Shown one piece after another: positions 35,436 through 44,573 of a stretch of 64,000 nucleotides of DNA; the stretch's first letter is position 1, and every line of letters starts with the position of its first letter. The stretch spans positions 51,955 through 115,954 of the forward strand of contig CAAGBC010000017.1 in the NCBI GenBank assembly GCA_900767955.1, written 5' to 3'. Under the pieces are notes generated by a model. That model ran no database searches. It was not told the origin of the DNA and saw only the letters and a list, made by a program, of their open reading frames with translations. The stretch is from Spirochaetia bacterium. GTDB taxonomy: Bacteria; Spirochaetota; Spirochaetia; Treponematales; Treponemataceae. Made by a program: the position numbers and the translations under genes.

Positions 35436-36128
35436 ATGAAAAAAAATCTATTACTATTGCAAACTGGAATTTTTAATATCAACACATGGATTATAAAACT
35501 TTCTGAAAACGAAGTTATTATTGTAGATCCCGCATCTTGCAAAGAATCCCATGATGAAATGAAAATAGTTGATTTTCTAAACAAAAATAATCTTTTGCCA
35601 ATTGGAATTATTCTTACCCATTGTCACTTTGACCATATTACAGGAACAAAAATTTTAAAAGAACATTTTCCAAACTGCAAAATCGCAATCCACGATTTAG
35701 ATAAAGACGCTGCATCACAAAATGCAAAGCAAATGCAAGAAAATATCTTAAATGGTATGGGTTTTGATTTTTTCATCAGTGCATTAGAAAATCTACCAAA
35801 TATTGATATAACATTTTTAGGCAACGAAACATTAAACGCCTTTACATCACCTGAATTATCATCACAAGCCATAGAACAACTTAATAATTGGAAAATAATT
35901 CACACACCAGGCCACACACCAGGAGGAATTTGTCTATTCAACAAAAATGAAAAGCAATTAATTTCTGGAGATACATTATTTTACCAATCATACGGAAGAA
36001 CAGACTTACCAGGTGGAAATCATTCACAAATGATGAAAACTCTTTCATCAATAAAAGAATCAATTCCTAGTGATACATTAATTTATCCTGGCCACGATTA
36101 TTTTGATTTTCCCTTATCAGAATGGTAA
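35436..36128 (+). CDS. Metallo-beta-lactamase-fold hydrolase, glyoxalase II-like
   Basis: 230 residues with the metal-binding set: LTHCHFDHITG (HxHxDH), HTPGHTPGG, SGDTLF and the final YPGHD. Length and motif spacing fit the short glyoxalase II-like thioester hydrolases. The substrate is not determinable. It overlaps the convergent phosphodiesterase gene by 12 bases. Confidence 0.85.
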   Translation: MKKNLLLLQTGIFNINTWIIKLSENEVIIVDPASCKESHDEMKIVDFLNKNNLLPIGIILTHCHFDHITGTKILKEHFPNCKIAIHDLDKDAASQNAKQMQENILNGMGFDFFISALENLPNIDITFLGNETLNAFTSPELSSQAIEQLNNWKIIHTPGHTPGGICLFNKNEKQLISGDTLFYQSYGRTDLPGGNHSQMMKTLSSIKESIPSDTLIYPGHDYFDFPLSEW

Positions 36129-36788
36129 TTTATCAGGAAAATAAGGCACAAATTTCACAAGCCCTAAAGTTTCTTCTATTTTGTAAAAAATTGAATTAAT
36201 GTTAGGGCCAATAACTTCAATAATACCAACACTCTTAGGTGATTTTCCCCGGGGAGAACTACAACTTCCGGGATTCATCAAATAAACGCTATGTAATTCT
36301 TCAAAAGGAACATGAGTGTGCCCAAAAACAGCAACATTACAATCTTCAACTTCTGCCTCTGCTTCCAACATTGAAGTTCCATAGTAAACACCATGACCAT
36401 TTCCATGCACAATATAAAAATGTTTATTTGCTATTGTAATTTTTACTTTTGAAGGAATTCGCAAAGAATTCCCGTTATTTAATGAAGAAGAAACTCTTGT
36501 TGTATCTCCATTTCCACGAACATACACAACAACAGGCGGAATTATTTTATTGATTTTTTTATCTTCTTGTAAACTTTCCAAGGCTCCCAAAAAATCATAA
36601 ATTCCATCACCTGTAAAAATAACGCAATCACAATCTTTTGCAAGTTTAGAAATAATTTCTTTTACATAATTTATATTTCCATGGGAATCAGAAATAACTA
36701 AAATTTTTGCATTTTCTTTATTTTTTAATATTTCAACATCATCGGCAGATGCAAGAATTCCATCTTCAAATTGTAATAATTTATTCAT
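36117..36788 (-). CDS. YfcE/MJ0936-type metallophosphodiesterase
   Basis: 223 residues with the calcineurin-like motifs: VISDSHGN (DxH), FTGDGIYDF (GD), YVRGNGD (GN), VHGNGHG and FGHTHVPF. It cleaves phosphodiester bonds in small substrates. It has about 20 N-terminal residues before the core. It starts 5 bases after the upstream lipoprotein gene, so the two form an operon. Confidence 0.87.
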   Translation of the reverse strand: MNKLLQFEDGILASADDVEILKNKENAKILVISDSHGNINYVKEIISKLAKDCDCVIFTGDGIYDFLGALESLQEDKKINKIIPPVVVYVRGNGDTTRVSSSLNNGNSLRIPSKVKITIANKHFYIVHGNGHGVYYGTSMLEAEAEVEDCNVAVFGHTHVPFEELHSVYLMNPGSCSSPRGKSPKSVGIIEVIGPNINSIFYKIEETLGLVKFVPYFPDKLPF

Positions 36789-36793
36789 AAAGG

Positions 36794-37573
36794 CTATTCT
36801 AAAACAAAATGATTAATTGAATACAATCCAGTATCTAAATCTGAATAACGATGAATTTTATCTTCCTGAACGATATATTTTACAATGTCTAATAAATTCT
36901 TATCCTTAGTTAAAGGTTGTTCCAACATAGTCATACATTCAACAGAACGAATTAATATATTTGAAATATTTTCCACAGGCTCATGAGAAACTTCTTCTTC
37001 AACAACACCTGTAATGTTAGCTTTCATTGCTTTGTCTAAAACAAAATCAGAAGCAAATTCCATTCCTAAAAGTTCATCTTGTGAAAAGAAAGAAAAAACA
37101 GGGAAAGGTTTAATTCCTCCATACAAATCTTCAATTCTCAAAATTGCATTATTTGTTCCTTCTGGAGCACCAAGTAAAATAATTCCACATAAATCTTTAT
37201 CTTTTAAGATATTTTTTAATTCCGAAATATAATATTTATTTCCGCGCTTAAAATCATTTGGATAAACTAAAGGCAAAATTAACCCATTATCTTCTTTTAG
37301 GCCAAAATTAGTTGCAAGTAAATTGATTATTTGTTCTGAAAGTTCTGGAGTATTGTATCCATAACCAATTAACACACACAAAGTTTTATTTGTTTGATGC
37401 CACCTCTGAACAGGCATTGCATTTTCTGACAAATCAATATCAGTATCAGATAAAACTACAGTTCCTTCTACAATAGCTGAACTAGCAAAATCTTTGCTAC
37501 AGGAAATAATCAAAATTGAATAAATAAAAAGAATAAATATTAGACTATATTTTTTAAAAATATTATTTTTCAT
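36794..37573 (-). CDS. Conserved-looking lipoprotein of unknown function
   Basis: 259 residues with a lipoprotein signal (hydrophobic 10-24, lipobox LIISC, acylated Cys25). The mature part reads like a periplasmic-binding-protein-type alternation of strands and helices (LCVLIGYGYNTPELSEQI ... GIILLGAPEGTNNAIL), so it may bind a ligand. I cannot name a family with confidence. It is upstream of the phosphodiesterase gene. Confidence 0.7.
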   Translation of the reverse strand: MKNNIFKKYSLIFILFIYSILIISCSKDFASSAIVEGTVVLSDTDIDLSENAMPVQRWHQTNKTLCVLIGYGYNTPELSEQIINLLATNFGLKEDNGLILPLVYPNDFKRGNKYYISELKNILKDKDLCGIILLGAPEGTNNAILRIEDLYGGIKPFPVFSFFSQDELLGMEFASDFVLDKAMKANITGVVEEEVSHEPVENISNILIRSVECMTMLEQPLTKDKNLLDIVKYIVQEDKIHRYSDLDTGLYSINHFVLE

Positions 37574-37650
37574 TTCACACCCAAAAGGAATATATCAAAT
37601 TTTAGCCAATTATTAAAGTAATCATCGAATTTATAACTGCAAATTAACTA

Positions 37651-38133
37651 TTATAATTTTAAATCACACACAGTCCCATTTGTAACTTTTACTAAATCAG
37701 AAGGCTTTATCACAATTTGCTGCCCTCTTACACCAGCAGAAATATAAACTTTTTCTTGTTCAGTAATAGATTCATCTATAAAAGTTCTGTAATTTCGTTT
37801 CATTCCAATTGGAGAACAGCCGCCTCTAACATATCCTGTTAATGCTAAAAGTTCTTCTGGCTTTACGGGATTTATTTCTTTTGCACCAGCCATTGTTCTA
37901 GCTTTTTTTAAATTTATTTCCGAAACAGAATCTTGGCAGAACACACAAATTTCTTTTGAATCAGTGCGCATTACAATTGTTTTAAAAACTGCCTTTGGAT
38001 TAATTCCCAGTTCCAAAGCTAATTTTTCAGCGGCACCTCGTTCAAGAGTATGTTCACCGTCATCATCATAAGTTGCAGTTTCATAAGGAATTTTTTCTTT
38101 ATCTAAAATACGCATTGCATTTGTTTTTTTCAT
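37651..38133 (-). CDS. ybaK: YbaK/EbsC-family Cys-tRNA(Pro) deacylase
   Basis: 160 residues with the YbaK pattern: FKTIVMRTDSK (catalytic lysine), GYVRGGCSPIG and the final GQQIVIKPSDL. It removes cysteine from mischarged tRNA(Pro). The ATG has no Shine-Dalgarno sequence; TATACT on the minus strand (38145-38140) ends 6 bases before it. Confidence 0.9.
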   Translation of the reverse strand: MKKTNAMRILDKEKIPYETATYDDDGEHTLERGAAEKLALELGINPKAVFKTIVMRTDSKEICVFCQDSVSEINLKKARTMAGAKEINPVKPEELLALTGYVRGGCSPIGMKRNYRTFIDESITEQEKVYISAGVRGQQIVIKPSDLVKVTNGTVCDLKL

Positions 38134-38198
38134 GGCAAAAGTATATTCTAGAATTTTCTAATAGTAAATACACGCATTTTTTCAAAAAGCACAATATA

Positions 38199-38227
38199 TT
38201 GAACTTTTTATATATTTCTTCCATAAT
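38199..38227 (+). promoter_or_regulatory. Promoter of purB
   Basis: TTGAAC (38199-38204), 17 bases, CATAAT (38222-38227), then 6 bases to the ATG at 38234. Confidence 0.65.
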
Positions 38228-38233
38228 AAAACT

Positions 38234-39655
38234 ATGGAAACACGCAATATATTTCAAAATTTGTCCTGTTTGGACCATCGTTATTCACTTTCTGAAAAAG
38301 AAGTTTTTGGAAAACTTTCTCAGTATATTTCTGAAGAAGCTGCCGTTCGTTCTTATGCAAAAGCAGAAGCAGCTCTTATAAAAGCACATTTGTCTGTAAG
38401 AGGTCAGTTAACTTCTGAAATCGAAAAAAAACTTGATGAAGTTGCTGCAAATATTGACCCTCAAGAAGTAAATGATGAAGAAGAAAAAACACAGCACAAT
38501 ATTCGTGCTTTGGTAAATGTATTAAAAAGAAAAGTAGATGAAGATATAGCTCCTTTAATTCATCTTGGAGCAACAAGTGTTGATATTCTTGATACAGCAC
38601 TTTCAATGCGTATGCGTGATGTTACACAAAATGTTGTTCTTCCTGAACTTAAGGCTTTGGAACTTGCCCTTTGTAACATTGCAGAACGAGAAGCAGAAAC
38701 TCCACAAGTTGGACGCACTCACGGACAGCACGCAGTTCCTATTACATTTGGTTGGTCAATTGCAGAATTTGTAAGCCGCCTTGGAAAATCAATTCTTCGC
38801 ATTGAAGAACTTTCTAAACAACTAAAAGGAAAACTTGCAGGTCCTGTTGGTGCATACAACGGTCCAAGTATGATAGTAAAAGACCCAGAAGATTTGGAAA
38901 AACGCTATCTTGCATATGTAGGCCTTGAACCAAGCGAATATTCAAATCAGCTTGTTGAACCAGAATATTTACTCCGTTTGTTACTAGAATTTAATGTTGC
39001 ATTTGGAATTATTGCAAATCTTGCTGACGATTTACGCAATTTACAGCGTTCAGAAATTGGTGAAGTATTTGAATACTTTAGTTCAACACAAGTTGGTTCA
39101 AGTACAATGCCACAAAAACGCAACCCATGGAACAGCGAACATGTAAAATCTTTATGGAAAGCTATGTCTCCACGCGTTATGACTTTTTACATGGATCAAA
39201 TTTCAGAACACCAGAGAGATTTAACAAACTCTGCAAGCCAGCGTTTTATTGCTGATTACACAGCAGGCTTTACAATGGCTGTAAATCGCATGAAAAAAAT
39301 TATTTCAGGACTTCAAGCAGACCGTGAAAGCATGGAAAAAAATCTTGAAAATGCAGGTGGAAAAGTAAAAGGTGGTGTTCTTGCTGAACCAGCATACATT
39401 CTTCTTGCAGAAAGCGGAATCAGCGATGCTCACGAAGTTATCCGCAAACTTACACTTGAAGCAGAAACTTCTGGAAAAACTTTGTACGAAGTTCTTTTGA
39501 ATAACAAAGATACTTTAGACAGAATTACTGCACAATTAGAAAAACTTGGTGTAAAAGATGCTGAAACTTTCTTCCAAAATCCAGCTCGTTACCACGGCTT
39601 AGCAGCAGAAAAATCACGCCGTTTAGCAAAAAAATACGCAGAACTAATGAAATAA
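38234..39655 (+). CDS. purB: Adenylosuccinate lyase
   Basis: 473 residues. Superfamily motifs are clear: GATSVDILDTALSMR, VGRTHGQHAVPITFG (catalytic His) and the signature SSTMPQKRNPWNSEH with the catalytic serine loop. PurB cleaves SAICAR and adenylosuccinate in purine synthesis. It is a single gene between its own near-leaderless promoter and a terminator. Confidence 0.94.
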   Translation: METRNIFQNLSCLDHRYSLSEKEVFGKLSQYISEEAAVRSYAKAEAALIKAHLSVRGQLTSEIEKKLDEVAANIDPQEVNDEEEKTQHNIRALVNVLKRKVDEDIAPLIHLGATSVDILDTALSMRMRDVTQNVVLPELKALELALCNIAEREAETPQVGRTHGQHAVPITFGWSIAEFVSRLGKSILRIEELSKQLKGKLAGPVGAYNGPSMIVKDPEDLEKRYLAYVGLEPSEYSNQLVEPEYLLRLLLEFNVAFGIIANLADDLRNLQRSEIGEVFEYFSSTQVGSSTMPQKRNPWNSEHVKSLWKAMSPRVMTFYMDQISEHQRDLTNSASQRFIADYTAGFTMAVNRMKKIISGLQADRESMEKNLENAGGKVKGGVLAEPAYILLAESGISDAHEVIRKLTLEAETSGKTLYEVLLNNKDTLDRITAQLEKLGVKDAETFFQNPARYHGLAAEKSRRLAKKYAELMK

Positions 39656-39671
39656 AATACATCAAAATGTA

Positions 39672-39706
39672 AAAAAAGGCTGTCACACTAAGACAGTCTT
39701 TTTTTT
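39672..39706. terminator. Bidirectional terminator between purB and adenylate cyclase
   Basis: A-tract, AAGGCTGTC, 7-base loop, GACAGTCTT (39692-39700) and a T-tract; one G-T pair. It just overlaps the cyclase stop codon on the other strand. Confidence 0.9.
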
Positions 39707-41252
39707 ACCATGTAAACAATTTTACTGTTTCAGTTTTTCCACGAATTGCAGAATCATCAACATATTTTAATGAAGCAGCAACAGTATCATCTAACATTTT
39801 AATTTTTTCAACAGTGCTTTCCGAAAGCAACAAATCTGTTTTGTAAGTTTTACACAAAGCACCAATTCTACTTGCAGTATTTACTGTATCACCAATAACA
39901 GTATATTCCATTCTTTTTTCTGCTCCGATATTTCCAGCAAGAACATTTCCAGAATGAAGTCCAATTCCAAAATCAAACAAAGGCAGATTTTTTTCTGCAA
40001 ATGATTTATTCAGTTCGATTAAAGACTTTTTCATTGCTAAAGATGCTTTGTAAGAATCAAGGGCATGGTTTTGTGATTTTACAGGAGAACCAAAAATTGC
40101 CATAATGGCGTCACCAATGTATTTATTAATTACACCATGATTTTCTGAAATACATTTTTCCATTGCTGTAAAATATTTATTCAGTAATAAAACAACATCT
40201 TCAGGCTTCATATTTTCTGACATGGCAGTAAAATTACGAATATCGCAAAACATTACAGTAACATCACAATTTTCACCACCAAGTGCAATATTTCCTTGAA
40301 GCAAATAATCTCTTACATAAGGGTCAACAACTTTGCCAAAAGCCTCACGCATAAATTCTTTTTCTTGCAAAGATTTTGTCATTTCATTAAAAGCATCACT
40401 CAAAAGTCCCATTTCATCATTTGAAATATTTTTTACTTTTACTGAATAATCGCCCTTTGTAATTTTTTCAGTTCCATCAATTAATTTTGTTAGCGGAACA
40501 GTAATTATTCGCATAAAAACAATTGTCAACGCAATAGAACTCAAAAAAAGAACAATCGATATTTTAATAGTGTTCCAATTTAGCGGAAGTTGATTATTTA
40601 TTTGCACAGACACAAAGGAAGACAAAATAAAAATCATCGGAAAAAGTGAAACTGTTATAAAAAAGAATACAAACAGAAAATTCAAAGAAAAGCTTTTTAC
40701 CCCAGGGACTTTTGAAACTTGCCCTTCTGGAAAAAGACGAGGCAAAACTACCCTTCTGTTTACAGTTTCTGTTACAAAATATGAAACTACAAAACTAAAA
40801 ATAGATTCAAGAACTACAAAAATTATGGAACTAAAAAGAATATATATAAGATTTATATTAAATGTGAATTTTGCATATATACAAAAAAATACTTCTAGTA
40901 TAAAGGACAAAATCCAGCCAAGAATTCCTAATAAAGAAAATTTAATAGGAAGATTTACAACTTTTTGTGCTGCAATTATGTCTTCCTTTGCATGTAAAAT
41001 TGATAAACTGTCTTTTATGCAAATTATTGAAGGAATAAGAAACACGATAATAGTAAGAGAATTTATCAATATTTCATTTGAATCAATAAAATTTTTCCAT
41101 ACAAGCATATCCGCTGTATAGGCAACGGGAATATCTACAGTAATTGGAATCAATTTGGCCATAAAATTTGCAAACAAAACACTTAAATAATAAACAAGGG
41201 AAACTCTAAAACAATATTTTTTGTCTATGTTATATATTTTTTTATGATTCAT
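39705..41252 (-). CDS. Membrane class III adenylate/guanylate cyclase
   Basis: 515 residues from the ATG at 41252. About six membrane segments (to about 265) are followed by a HAMP-type linker (RIITVPLTKLIDGTEKI) and a class III cyclase domain at about 325-510. Metal and substrate positions are visible: TVMFCDIRNFT (first Asp), NKYIGDAIMAIFG (second Asp), and MEYTVIGDTVNTASRI (purine and transition-state residues). It makes cAMP, or less likely cGMP. TTGAGG (41289-41284), 17 bases, TATAAT (41266-41261) on the minus strand end 8 bases before the start. It is divergent from the phosphorelay genes. Confidence 0.9.
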   Translation of the reverse strand: MNHKKIYNIDKKYCFRVSLVYYLSVLFANFMAKLIPITVDIPVAYTADMLVWKNFIDSNEILINSLTIIVFLIPSIICIKDSLSILHAKEDIIAAQKVVNLPIKFSLLGILGWILSFILEVFFCIYAKFTFNINLIYILFSSIIFVVLESIFSFVVSYFVTETVNRRVVLPRLFPEGQVSKVPGVKSFSLNFLFVFFFITVSLFPMIFILSSFVSVQINNQLPLNWNTIKISIVLFLSSIALTIVFMRIITVPLTKLIDGTEKITKGDYSVKVKNISNDEMGLLSDAFNEMTKSLQEKEFMREAFGKVVDPYVRDYLLQGNIALGGENCDVTVMFCDIRNFTAMSENMKPEDVVLLLNKYFTAMEKCISENHGVINKYIGDAIMAIFGSPVKSQNHALDSYKASLAMKKSLIELNKSFAEKNLPLFDFGIGLHSGNVLAGNIGAEKRMEYTVIGDTVNTASRIGALCKTYKTDLLLSESTVEKIKMLDDTVAASLKYVDDSAIRGKTETVKLFTW

Positions 41253-41327
41253 ATTCAACAATTATAAATCATAAAAATCAAAACCTCAATCAAAATTATA
41301 TACAAATAAATAGTCATTATAAAAATC

Positions 41328-41356
41328 TTGTAAAATACATTAAATACATATACAAT
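41328..41356 (+). promoter_or_regulatory. Promoter of the phosphorelay operon
   Basis: TTGTAA (41328-41333), 17 bases, TACAAT (41351-41356), 9 bases to the ATG at 41366. An AAAGG lies only 2 bases before the ATG, too close to act as a normal binding site. Confidence 0.6.
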
Positions 41357-41365
41357 AGAAAGGCT

Positions 41366-42619
41366 ATGAAAAGTGTATTAATTGTTGACGCATCACCAAT
41401 TTTTAGAGAATTCTTAAAAGACAAACTTGCAGAAGAAAAAATCCAAGTATCTTTTTCACAGGAACAAAGAGACGCCATTACTAAAATTATAAACCTTCTT
41501 CCTGACTTGGTTATTTTAAACATTGACGAAATGTATGATGAAGCTGCCTTAATGGATTTTTTACAGAAAAAAGATTCAGACCCAAACGCTTCAAGAATTC
41601 CTATGGTTGCAGTTGGACCTTCTATTGATAGATCACAAATTGCAGTATTTGCCCAATACGGAATAATTAAATATTTTGCAAAACCAGTCAAATTCGATAT
41701 ATTTTTTGAATCAATCGGAAGAATTCTTAAAGTTGCATTTTCAATGGATATTACTCCATGCGTTCTTGATTTACACAAAAACAATGACATTATTTTTGTT
41801 GAAGTAGCACAAGGTTTAAATAGAGAAAAATTATTTTTGCTAAAATACAAAATATCAGAAATGATTGACCACAATGAAATTGAATCTCCAAAAGTTATTT
41901 TAATGCTTACAAATTTGGAATTAACATTTGTTGACGGCTTAAATTTGGAATTATTGCTGGACAATATTTTAGCACATCCTAAAGTTCATACAAAAAATGT
42001 AAAAATACTTTCTTTTAGCTCTTTTGTAAAAGAATTAATAGATGGTCATCAAAAATACAACGGAATAGAAGTTACAACAGATTTATCCAGAGTTTTAAAT
42101 TCGATTGTTGATAGTACAATAACTTCTAGCGTTTCTGATTTGATTACAGATAAAATTTTACAACAAAAAGGTTCACAATCAGAAGGCTCTATAGAGATGA
42201 GATTTTTTTCTGACACAGGTGTTCCTGACGATACTCCACAAGATGATAAAGAACCTGCAAAAATAGCCATCGTAGATGATGATATAGTTATTCTAAATTT
42301 ATTAAAAGGTACTTTTGAAGCTGCAGGAGCAACTTGTGATACATTCTTAAGCGGAACAGAATTCCTAACAGGTGTAAATAAATATAAATATGATTTAATA
42401 ATATTAGACATATTAATGCCTGGAATTTCAGGATTTGATACATTAAGAAGATTACAAGTTTTACCAAATATTGCACCAATCATTGTTTATTCTCAAGCTG
42501 TTCAAAAAGAAATGGCAGTGCAAGCGCTTTCACTTGGGGCAAAATCTTACTTAATAAAACCTCAAAAGCCAGAAGTAATTATTCAAAAAGCAAAAGAGTT
42601 GCTTAATGGAAAACTCTAA
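41366..42619 (+). CDS. REC-STAS-REC regulatory protein
   Basis: 417 residues in three parts. The first receiver domain (1-125) is degenerate: the phospho-acceptor position reads VILNID rather than an aspartate, and the acid pair is reduced to LIVDAS. The middle (about 130-235) resembles a STAS domain. The last receiver (about 298-415) is intact: IAIVDDDIVI, LIILDILMPG, IVYSQ and LIKPQ. There is no DNA-binding or enzyme output. It overlaps the kinase gene by 14 bases, so the two are made together. Confidence 0.8.
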   Translation: MKSVLIVDASPIFREFLKDKLAEEKIQVSFSQEQRDAITKIINLLPDLVILNIDEMYDEAALMDFLQKKDSDPNASRIPMVAVGPSIDRSQIAVFAQYGIIKYFAKPVKFDIFFESIGRILKVAFSMDITPCVLDLHKNNDIIFVEVAQGLNREKLFLLKYKISEMIDHNEIESPKVILMLTNLELTFVDGLNLELLLDNILAHPKVHTKNVKILSFSSFVKELIDGHQKYNGIEVTTDLSRVLNSIVDSTITSSVSDLITDKILQQKGSQSEGSIEMRFFSDTGVPDDTPQDDKEPAKIAIVDDDIVILNLLKGTFEAAGATCDTFLSGTEFLTGVNKYKYDLIILDILMPGISGFDTLRRLQVLPNIAPIIVYSQAVQKEMAVQALSLGAKSYLIKPQKPEVIIQKAKELLNGKL

Positions 42620-44573
42620 TTTTATTGCAAACACAGTTCATGAAATTCGTACTCCTGTTCAAACAATAATTGGAACTCTTGAATTATTGTCAGACACAAA
42701 ATTAAATACTGAACAAACTGAATATGTTAGGCAAATAAAATTCGGGGCAGATGTTTTATTAACACTTGTAAATGATATTCTTGATTTTTCAAAAATACAT
42801 TCAAACAATTTTTCACTAGAAAATATTCCTTATGATGTAATTTCACTTACGGAACAAACTGCATACCTAGAAAGCATAGAAGCATTTAACAAAAATATTG
42901 AATTAGTAACAGATATTGATTATTCCATTCCTCCATTGGTAATGGGAGACCCTACCAGAGTAAAACAAATTTTATTAAACATTATTAAAAATGCAATAAA
43001 ATTTACATCTGATGGATATATTCATGTTGAATTATCAAATAAGAACAAAGATAAATTACTTTTTCAGATTACAGACACAGGAATCGGAATTCCTACCGAA
43101 AAAATAGATAAAATTTTCAGTAGTTATTATCAAGCAGATGCTTCAACTTCCAGAAAATACGGTGGAACAGGTTTAGGTCTTGCAATTTGTAAAGCCTTAA
43201 TTGCCGCGATGAATGGAGAAATCGGAGTTAAACCAAATCCATACGGTGGCTCCATATTTTGGTTTACAATTCCACTTGTTCCTGCAGAAAATCCAGAAGT
43301 AAAAGAATTTGAATTACCAGTTCCTGCAACAACGCATATTTTAATTGTTGATGACAGCATGCTTTCTATTAGAAGTTTACAAAACAAATTAAACACATTA
43401 GGACTTCAATACATAGATTTTGTAACAAATTCCCACGAAGCAATTTTAAGTATGCAATATGCTGCCAAATTAGGAAATCCATTTGACATAGTTTTTATTG
43501 ATATGAAAATGCCAATTATTGACGGTTGGCACTTAGCTTCAGAAATAAAAAATGACAAATTAATTTCAAAAGCAAAATTATATATGCTTGTTCCCGAAGG
43601 TCAAATGGGAAAAGAATCTAAAATGAAGTTATTAAACTGGTTCACAGGATATTTATACAAACCTGTAAAGTTAGAAAAACTTGACCAACTTTTATTAGAA
43701 ACAAACGGAACAATGCCTTCAACTAGTTTGCTTGAAATTCTGCAAGAATCCACACCAACAACCACAGAACAATCAACTACTTCAAAAATTGCTAGTGGAA
43801 TAAAAATTCTTGTTGCAGAAGACCATCCTGTAAACAGAAGATTGCTCGTTACTTTCTTAAAACAATACGGAGCTACAGTTTTTGAAGCAGAAAACGGACA
43901 AATCGCCCTTGATTGTATAAACGCCAACAAAGACATAAAAATTATATTCATGGATATTCAAATGCCTATTATGAGCGGAATTGAAGCAACCATTGAATTA
44001 AAAAAACAAAATTACACAGGAATAATTATTGCTTGTACAGCAAACAATAATTCCAAAGCGTTTAACGAATACACAAAAATAGGAATTAATGACATTCTTG
44101 TAAAACCATTTAAGCGCGATAATGTAAAGTCCATGATTGACAAATGGAAATCCGTAATCAATTTACCAGAATCAATCGAAGTTGAAATTGCTAATTTAGA
44201 CACAAAACTTATAAAAATTCAAACATCAATTTGGGATTCCCAAGATTTTGAAGATACAATTGGTCACGACAAAGATTTAGGAACACAAATCCTTTTTGAT
44301 TACATTTTGCAAACAAGACAATTAATTCAAAAATCCGAAACATTCATTAAAAATCAAGATTTTACAGAATTACGACGACTTGGGCACACATTAAAAGGAA
44401 GTTCAGCTGCAATTTCTGCAAACACACTTGCTTCAATTGCAGAAAAAATCAATTTATTGGCAAAGCAACAAAACATACCAGAAATACAAAAATACATAAA
44501 CAAATTTTCTGAAGAATTTGATATTTTTATACAAGCAACAGACAAATGGAAAAAGGGTCTTATAGATGATTAA
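42606..44573 (+). CDS. Sensorless hybrid histidine kinase (HisKA-HATPase-REC-REC-Hpt)
   Basis: 655 residues. The kinase starts almost at once: the phospho-accepting histidine is His12 (NTVHEIRTP), so no sensor domain exists. It continues with the ATPase (QILLNIIKNAIKFT, DTGIGIP, GTGLGLAICKAL), two receivers (ILIVDDSML...VFIDMKMP...YKPVK and ILVAEDHPVN...IFMDIQMP...VKPFK) and a C-terminal Hpt domain with LGHTLKGSSAAIS. It is a soluble phosphorelay hub. The translationally coupled upstream protein probably provides the input. It overlaps the PHP gene by 8 bases. Confidence 0.9.
   Translation: MENSNFIANTVHEIRTPVQTIIGTLELLSDTKLNTEQTEYVRQIKFGADVLLTLVNDILDFSKIHSNNFSLENIPYDVISLTEQTAYLESIEAFNKNIELVTDIDYSIPPLVMGDPTRVKQILLNIIKNAIKFTSDGYIHVELSNKNKDKLLFQITDTGIGIPTEKIDKIFSSYYQADASTSRKYGGTGLGLAICKALIAAMNGEIGVKPNPYGGSIFWFTIPLVPAENPEVKEFELPVPATTHILIVDDSMLSIRSLQNKLNTLGLQYIDFVTNSHEAILSMQYAAKLGNPFDIVFIDMKMPIIDGWHLASEIKNDKLISKAKLYMLVPEGQMGKESKMKLLNWFTGYLYKPVKLEKLDQLLLETNGTMPSTSLLEILQESTPTTTEQSTTSKIASGIKILVAEDHPVNRRLLVTFLKQYGATVFEAENGQIALDCINANKDIKIIFMDIQMPIMSGIEATIELKKQNYTGIIIACTANNNSKAFNEYTKIGINDILVKPFKRDNVKSMIDKWKSVINLPESIEVEIANLDTKLIKIQTSIWDSQDFEDTIGHDKDLGTQILFDYILQTRQLIQKSETFIKNQDFTELRRLGHTLKGSSAAISANTLASIAEKINLLAKQQNIPEIQKYINKFSEEFDIFIQATDKWKKGLIDD

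Noticed and set aside
41317..41964. 215-codon open frame on the minus strand
   Set aside because: Antisense to the REC-STAS-REC gene; serine/isoleucine-rich composition and no domain. It is a shadow of the coding strand.
43601..43951. 116-codon open frame on the minus strand, and a similar one at 42049-42483
   Set aside because: Both lie opposite receiver domains with clear motifs on the plus strand; composition is typical of antisense frames.
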